This document shows positions 51,965-56,033 of a DNA stretch of 56,033 nt, piece by piece. Made by a program: the position numbers and the translations under genes. Position 1 is the stretch's first letter. Each line of letters begins with the position of its first letter. Under the pieces are notes generated by a model, which saw only the letters and a list, made by a program, of their open reading frames with translations, did no database searches and was not told the DNA's origin. This DNA comes from Butyricicoccus pullicaecorum DSM 23266 (lineage in GTDB: Bacteria; Bacillota; Clostridia; Oscillospirales; Butyricicoccaceae): positions 1 through 56,033 of the forward strand of contig NZ_FUXW01000013.1 in the NCBI RefSeq assembly GCF_900167005.1. Reading direction: 5' to 3'.

Positions 51965-51998
51965 TCCCTATATTGAAGAATCAGGAGGCAAAAACGAT

Positions 51999-53552
51999 AT
52001 GCCCGAGCGATTTTTAAACAGTCTGTCGCTGCGATTTGCGCGGATGCGGTCGGTCAAAGTGAAGTTTTTCGCGGCGATTGCGGCGGTGGCAGTGGTGTTC
52101 ATTCTGGTGATTACCAGTCTGAACCTGTTTTTTTACGAGAGTTATTACATGGCGCAGCGACAGAACTCGCTGACCGAGATCTATGAGGAAGTGCGCACGA
52201 GCTATCACGCAGGTGATTCCGAAGCCTTTCTGGACGTGCTCTTTCGCATCGAGAACAGCGACAGCGTGCGCCTGAGCATCATCGACGAGACCGGACAGAT
52301 GATCTACGACTCGGACACGGCGCAGGAGAGCCAGAACATTTTTGGTCACAACGTGTTTGCCAACTGGCGCATGGAACAGCTGGTTAAGTCGGCGCTGTCG
52401 GCAGCCGACCCCCAAAAGCTGAACGCGGGCGAGGTAGACTTTGTGGCCGTCCAGATGCGTGATCTGCGCGAGAATTTCCTGTGTCTGGTGGGCAAACTGG
52501 GCGACGATTACCTGGTCGAGCGCGTCCCGTTCACCTATATGAAGCAAAATTCCATGTTCAACATGACCTTTTTGGTCATCACGGGCATGGTGACGCTGCT
52601 CATCTGTCTGGCGCTGAGTGCATTTTTGGCGTCGCACTTCACCAAGCCGCTCATCGAGATGGGCGAGGTGGCCAAGGCGATGACCCGGCTGGACTTTTCC
52701 AAGAAATACGAGGGCGGGCGCACCGACGAGATCGGGCAGCTGGGCGAGTCGCTCAACCTGCTGTCCGACCATCTGGAGGAATCCATCCGCGAGCTGCGCA
52801 CGTCCAACCAGAAGCTGGCCGAGGAGATCAAGAAGAAGGAGCAGGTCGACGAGATGCGCCGCGAGTTCATCATCAACGTCTCGCACGAGCTGAAAACGCC
52901 CATCGCGCTCATTCAGGGCTATGCCGAGGGCTTGACGGCCGGGGTAGCCGAGTCGCCCGAAGACCGTGACTTCTATTGCACGACGATTGCCGAGGAAGCC
53001 GACCGCATGAACACCATGGTGAGCCAGCTGTTAAGCCTGTCGCGGCTGGAACTGGGACGCGAGAGCGTGCAGAGCGAGCCGGTGGATCTGGGTGAGTGCA
53101 TGCGGCGTGCGGTGGACAAGACGGCGGTGCTGCGCACCGGACGCGACCTGACCGTGACCTGTACGGGCAGCGTGACGATTGAGAGCGACGCGCACCAGAT
53201 CGACCAGATCATTATGAACTACATGACAAATGCCATTCGGTACACGCCGGACGGCGGACGCATTGCGCTGAGCGTGCAGCGCACCGCACAGGGCGGCGCC
53301 AAAGTGATCGTGTTCAACGAGGGCGAGGGCGTGGCCGAGGAAGAGCTGCCCCGTCTGTGGGACAAGTTCTACCGAACGGACAAGGCGCGCTCGCGCGCAT
53401 CGGGCGGAACGGGTGTCGGCCTGTCCATCGTACGCGCATCGGCTGCCCTTCTGGGCGGCACAACGGGAGCGGAAAACGTACCGGGCGGCATCCAGTTCTG
53501 GGTTGAACTTCCAGCATGTGTGCACGTACCCGCAAACCTGTCCGAGACATGA
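51999..53552 (+). CDS. Sensor histidine kinase
   Basis: A 517-residue kinase: membrane helix 1 (22-46, FFAAIAAVAVVFILVITSLNLFF), an outer sensor domain (47-185), helix 2 (187-213, MTFLVITGMVTLLICLALSAFL), HAMP (about 214-265), dimerisation/phospho domain with His296 in NVSHELKTPIALIQGYAEG, and an ATPase domain with GGTGVGLSIV. AGGAGG lies before the ATG at 51999. It follows a strong terminator, so it needs its own start. The likely partner is the response regulator at 50141. Confidence 0.96.
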   Translation: MPERFLNSLSLRFARMRSVKVKFFAAIAAVAVVFILVITSLNLFFYESYYMAQRQNSLTEIYEEVRTSYHAGDSEAFLDVLFRIENSDSVRLSIIDETGQMIYDSDTAQESQNIFGHNVFANWRMEQLVKSALSAADPQKLNAGEVDFVAVQMRDLRENFLCLVGKLGDDYLVERVPFTYMKQNSMFNMTFLVITGMVTLLICLALSAFLASHFTKPLIEMGEVAKAMTRLDFSKKYEGGRTDEIGQLGESLNLLSDHLEESIRELRTSNQKLAEEIKKKEQVDEMRREFIINVSHELKTPIALIQGYAEGLTAGVAESPEDRDFYCTTIAEEADRMNTMVSQLLSLSRLELGRESVQSEPVDLGECMRRAVDKTAVLRTGRDLTVTCTGSVTIESDAHQIDQIIMNYMTNAIRYTPDGGRIALSVQRTAQGGAKVIVFNEGEGVAEEELPRLWDKFYRTDKARSRASGGTGVGLSIVRASAALLGGTTGAENVPGGIQFWVELPACVHVPANLSET

Positions 53553-53658
53553 CCGCCTTTTCATCAAGAATTACCCAAACCCCACAACTTGTTGCAAATT
53601 TGCAGCTATATGCAACGAGAACCTATAATTTTTACACAAAGAAATACGCGTTAAATTC

Positions 53659-53686
53659 TTGACAATCTTTTTCCCAGCAGTATAAT
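53659..53686 (+). promoter_or_regulatory. bcd-etf promoter
   Basis: Perfect TTGACA (53659-53664) and TATAAT (53681-53686) with a 16-base spacer. The leader is about 165 bases and contains GGCGTGCGGCACGC-type palindromic bases. The rest of 53553-53658 shows a loose GTTGCA/TGCAAC inverted repeat and nothing else clear. Confidence 0.88.
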
Positions 53687-53857
53687 GATTATAGATGTGC
53701 CAAAAACGCACGTTACCAAAACCATACCGCAAGACCCGTATCTTTTCGGTCTGCCCAGCGTTCTGCACGCGCCCAAACGTTCCGGGCGGCAGGCGTGCGG
53801 CACGCAGGTGTGGACTGTTACACAAATTTGAACAATTTATTTGGGAGGTTTCATAGC

Positions 53858-55003
53858 ATGGATTTTAGGCTTACCAAAGAGCAGGAAATGATGCAGAAGC
53901 TCTGCCGCGAGTTCGCGGTTAACGAGATCGAGCCCCTCGCGGCTGAGATCGACGCAGAAGAGCGTTATCCCTGGGAGACCGTTCGCAAGCTGCAGAAGTA
54001 CGGCCTGCTGGGCATTCAGTTCCCCAAGGAGCTGGGCGGCTCCGGCGGCGACAACATCTGCTACACCATCGCCATCGAGGAAGCATCCAAGTTCTGCGGC
54101 ACGACCGGCTGTATCCTGTCGTCCCACGCAACCCTCTGCTGCTGGCCGATCTTCAAGTACGGCACCCCGGAGCAGAAGGAAAAGTGGCTCCGCCCGCTGA
54201 TTTCCGGCCAGAAGGTTGGCGCATTCGGTCTGACCGAACCCAATGCCGGCACCGACTCCGCTGCTCAGCAGACCATCGCTGAGAAGCAGGAAGACGGCTC
54301 CTACATCATCAACGGCTCTAAGGTCTTCATCACCGGCGCAGGCTGCGCTGATACTTACGTCATCTTCGCTATGACCGATAAGTCCAAGGGCAACAAGGGC
54401 ATTTCTGCCTTCATCGTAGACAAGGATGACCCGGGCTTCTCCATCGGCAAGATCGAGCATAAGATGGGTATCCGCGGCTCCCAGACCGGCGAGCTGATCT
54501 TCGAGGATATGCGTCTGCCGGCTGACCGTCTGCTGGGCAAGGAGAACGGCGGCTTCAAGATCGCTATGACCACCCTCGACGGCGGCCGTATCGGTATCGC
54601 TGCACAGGCACTGGGTATCGCTCAGGGCGCACTGGACAAGGCGATTGCATACATGAAGGAGCGCGTACAGTTCGGCAAGCCGATCGCTACCAAGCAGGGT
54701 CTGCAGTGGATGGTAGCCGACATGGCAACCGAAATCGAGGCAGCTCGTCTGCTGGTTCGCCGCGCTGCATTCAACAAGGATCATGACATCCCCTACACCA
54801 AGGAAGCCGCTATGGCAAAGCTGTATGCTGCAGAGGTTGCTATGAAGGTTACCACCCAGTGTGTTCAGATCTTCGGCGGCTACGGCTACACCCGTGAGTA
54901 TCCGGTAGAGCGCATGATGCGTGATGCTAAGATCACCGAGATCTACGAGGGTACTTCTCAGGTACAGCGTATGGTCATTTCCGGCCAGGTTATCGGCAAG
55001 TAA
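53858..55003 (+). CDS. bcd: Butyryl-CoA dehydrogenase (short-chain acyl-CoA dehydrogenase)
   Basis: A 381-residue FAD enzyme reducing crotonyl-CoA to butyryl-CoA, which with EtfAB can bifurcate electrons to ferredoxin. MDFRLTKEQEMMQKLCREFA, AFGLTEPNAGTDSAAQQT, FGKPIATKQGLQWMVADM and the C-terminal RDAKITEIYEGTSQVQRM are family marks; the catalytic base is Glu364 in EIYEGT. GGGAGG precedes the ATG. It is followed by etfB and etfA, the typical clostridial butyrate order, though crt, hbd and thl are not in the window. Confidence 0.95.
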   Translation: MDFRLTKEQEMMQKLCREFAVNEIEPLAAEIDAEERYPWETVRKLQKYGLLGIQFPKELGGSGGDNICYTIAIEEASKFCGTTGCILSSHATLCCWPIFKYGTPEQKEKWLRPLISGQKVGAFGLTEPNAGTDSAAQQTIAEKQEDGSYIINGSKVFITGAGCADTYVIFAMTDKSKGNKGISAFIVDKDDPGFSIGKIEHKMGIRGSQTGELIFEDMRLPADRLLGKENGGFKIAMTTLDGGRIGIAAQALGIAQGALDKAIAYMKERVQFGKPIATKQGLQWMVADMATEIEAARLLVRRAAFNKDHDIPYTKEAAMAKLYAAEVAMKVTTQCVQIFGGYGYTREYPVERMMRDAKITEIYEGTSQVQRMVISGQVIGK

Positions 55004-55027
55004 GACTTAAGGAGGATTTACTGAATT

Positions 55028-55828
55028 ATGAAAGCTATCGTTTGCGTAAAGCAGGTTCCTGATACCTCCGGTAAGGTTGCAGTTAATCCGGACGGCACCC
55101 TCAACCGCGCCTCCATGGCGACCATCATCAACCCGGATGACAAGAATGCAGTAGAGGCTGCACTGAACCTGAAGGACAACACCGGCTGCGAAGTTGTTGT
55201 AGTTACCATGGGTCCCCCTCCGGCAGAGGGCATGCTGCGTGAGCTGCTCGCAATGGGCGCAGACCGCGGTGTACTGGTATCCGGCCGTGAGTTCGGCGGT
55301 TCCGATACCTTTGCAACTTCCCAGATTCTGGCAGCTGCAATCAAGAAGATCGGCGTAGACGCAGAGGACGTTGTATTCTGCGGCCGTCAGGCAATCGACG
55401 GTGATACCGCACAGGTAGGTTCTCAGATCGCTGAGAAGCTGAACATCCCGCAGATCTCCTACGCAGCAGACGTTAAGATCGAGGGCAAGAAGGTAACCGT
55501 TAAGCGCATGCTGGAAGACGGCTACATGACCATCGAGACCCAGACTCCCTGCCTGCTGACCTGCATCAAGGAGCTCAACGAGCCCCGTTACATGTCTGTT
55601 GGCGGTATCTTCGACTGCTACCAGAAGCCGGTAGAAGTATACGATTACAACACCCTGAAGGATGATCCGCTGATCGAGGTAGACACCATCGGTCTGAAGG
55701 GCTCTCCGACCAACATCTTCAAGTCCTTCACGCCTCCGCAGAAGGGCCAGGGCCGCATGCTGGAAGGCGCAGACAAGAACACTGCTGCCGAGCTGGCTGC
55801 AGAGCTGCTGAAGAAGCACATCATCTGA
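55028..55828 (+). CDS. etfB: Electron transfer flavoprotein beta subunit
   Basis: A 266-residue Etf subunit binding AMP or FAD. MKAIVCVKQVPDTSGKV, NPDDKNAVEAAL and VVTMGPPPAEGMLRELLAMGADRGVLV are the classic N-terminal motifs, and FCGRQAIDGDTAQVGSQIAE is the ETF beta signature. The longer-than-human form matches bifurcating EtfB types. AGGAGG precedes the ATG 24 bases after bcd. It carries electrons from NADH to Bcd and ferredoxin (inferred from family). Confidence 0.97.
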   Translation: MKAIVCVKQVPDTSGKVAVNPDGTLNRASMATIINPDDKNAVEAALNLKDNTGCEVVVVTMGPPPAEGMLRELLAMGADRGVLVSGREFGGSDTFATSQILAAAIKKIGVDAEDVVFCGRQAIDGDTAQVGSQIAEKLNIPQISYAADVKIEGKKVTVKRMLEDGYMTIETQTPCLLTCIKELNEPRYMSVGGIFDCYQKPVEVYDYNTLKDDPLIEVDTIGLKGSPTNIFKSFTPPQKGQGRMLEGADKNTAAELAAELLKKHII

Positions 55829-55847
55829 TTGAAAGGGGATACTTACA

Positions 55848-56033
55848 ATGGCTGAATTTAACAATACCAATCTGGCTGATTTCTCCGGCGTATGGGTATT
55901 CTGCGAGCAGCGCCAGGGCGAGCTGCAGCCGACCGTGCTGGAGCTGATCTCCGAGGCACGCAAGCTGGCTGACGACATGGGCGTAGAGGTTTGCGGCCTG
56001 CTGCTGGGCGACAAGGTCGAGGGCATGGCTAAG
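55848..56033 (+). CDS. etfA: Electron transfer flavoprotein alpha subunit, 5' part
   Basis: The first 62 codons are in the window: MAEFNNTNLADFSGVWVFCE, then QRQGELQPTVLELISEARKLADDMGVEVCGLLLGD. The alpha-subunit N-terminal domain (VWVFCEQRQGEL...ELISEARKLAD) is clear. GAAAGGGGAT lies before the ATG, 19 bases after etfB. The gene continues past the window edge. With EtfB it forms the flavoprotein partner of Bcd; an N-terminal ferredoxin domain, seen in some bifurcating Etf proteins, is absent at this end. Confidence 0.93.
   Translation, partial: MAEFNNTNLADFSGVWVFCEQRQGELQPTVLELISEARKLADDMGVEVCGLLLGDKVEGMAK

Noticed and set aside
53582-53610. GTTGCA/TGCAAC inverted repeat before bcd as a Rex site
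   Set aside because: It does not match the Rex operator TTGTTAA-N4-TTAACAA and the arms are unevenly spaced, so I did not call a regulator.

Overview
The window looks like chromosomal DNA from a GC-rich, anaerobic, probably butyrate-forming member of the Clostridia, most likely near the Oscillospiraceae/Butyricicoccaceae. The evidence is an origin region of Firmicutes type (rpmH, dnaA, dnaN, recF, rnpA, yidC, jag, mnmE, mnmG, rsmG, noc), a ctsR-mcsA-mcsB-clpC stress operon, pyruvate phosphate dikinase, a butyryl-CoA dehydrogenase/EtfBA cluster and many small Fe-S or membrane proteins. Genus-level placement is inference. I see no rRNA, tRNA, CRISPR array, prophage or transposase gene.

Layout. 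1-6213: the replication-initiation block, on the minus strand (dnaA, dnaN, yaaA, recF), with DnaA boxes, a DnaA-trio-like unwinding site and a perfect parS site. 6214-9293: rpmH, rnpA, yidD, yidC and jag on the plus strand. 9755-15634: mnmE, mnmG, rsmG and a noc/parB-like gene on the minus strand, with a second DnaA-box cluster in front of mnmG. 15804-19891: a membrane protein, RNase HI and a 623-residue DUF4914-type protein whose motifs line up with PEP carboxykinase. 20495-26018: a small ferredoxin gene, then the CtsR-controlled protein-quality-control operon. 26323-30431: a heme/ferric-reductase-like membrane protein, an F420-dehydrogenase-beta-like Fe-S protein, two small membrane proteins and a lipoprotein. 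30447-35084: the trehalose module (treR divergent from treP-treA). 35845-38475: ppdK. 39343-46049: VanZ-like and HAD proteins, a zinc-ribbon protein, an Xre regulator, a YtrA-type ABC operon, YjbQ and RmlA. 46431-53552: FtsK/SpoIIIE, a flavin reductase, and a response regulator and histidine kinase that flank a tandem YbjN-like pair. 53858-56033: butyryl-CoA dehydrogenase, etfB and the start of etfA, cut by the window end.

The most striking property is a dense family of modular palindromic repeats (called R1 here). Fifteen copies cover about a tenth of the window, and fourteen of them lie at the 3' end of a gene, often touching the stop codon. Each is a chain of hairpins whose stems differ from copy to copy while staying self-complementary, with inverted terminal ends that finish in GGTGCGGTGC or its complement. 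A second family (R2, three copies) is fused to R1 at two places through the same junction. Many short apparent reading frames in the intergenic regions are simply translations of R1. Other points to follow up are the PEPCK-like DUF4914 protein, an orphan promoter behind four CTTAA repeats at exact 11-bp spacing, and the CtsR operator array with a possible sigma-B-like promoter.

All positions and motifs were read by eye. Statements about families come from general knowledge, and no database search was run.
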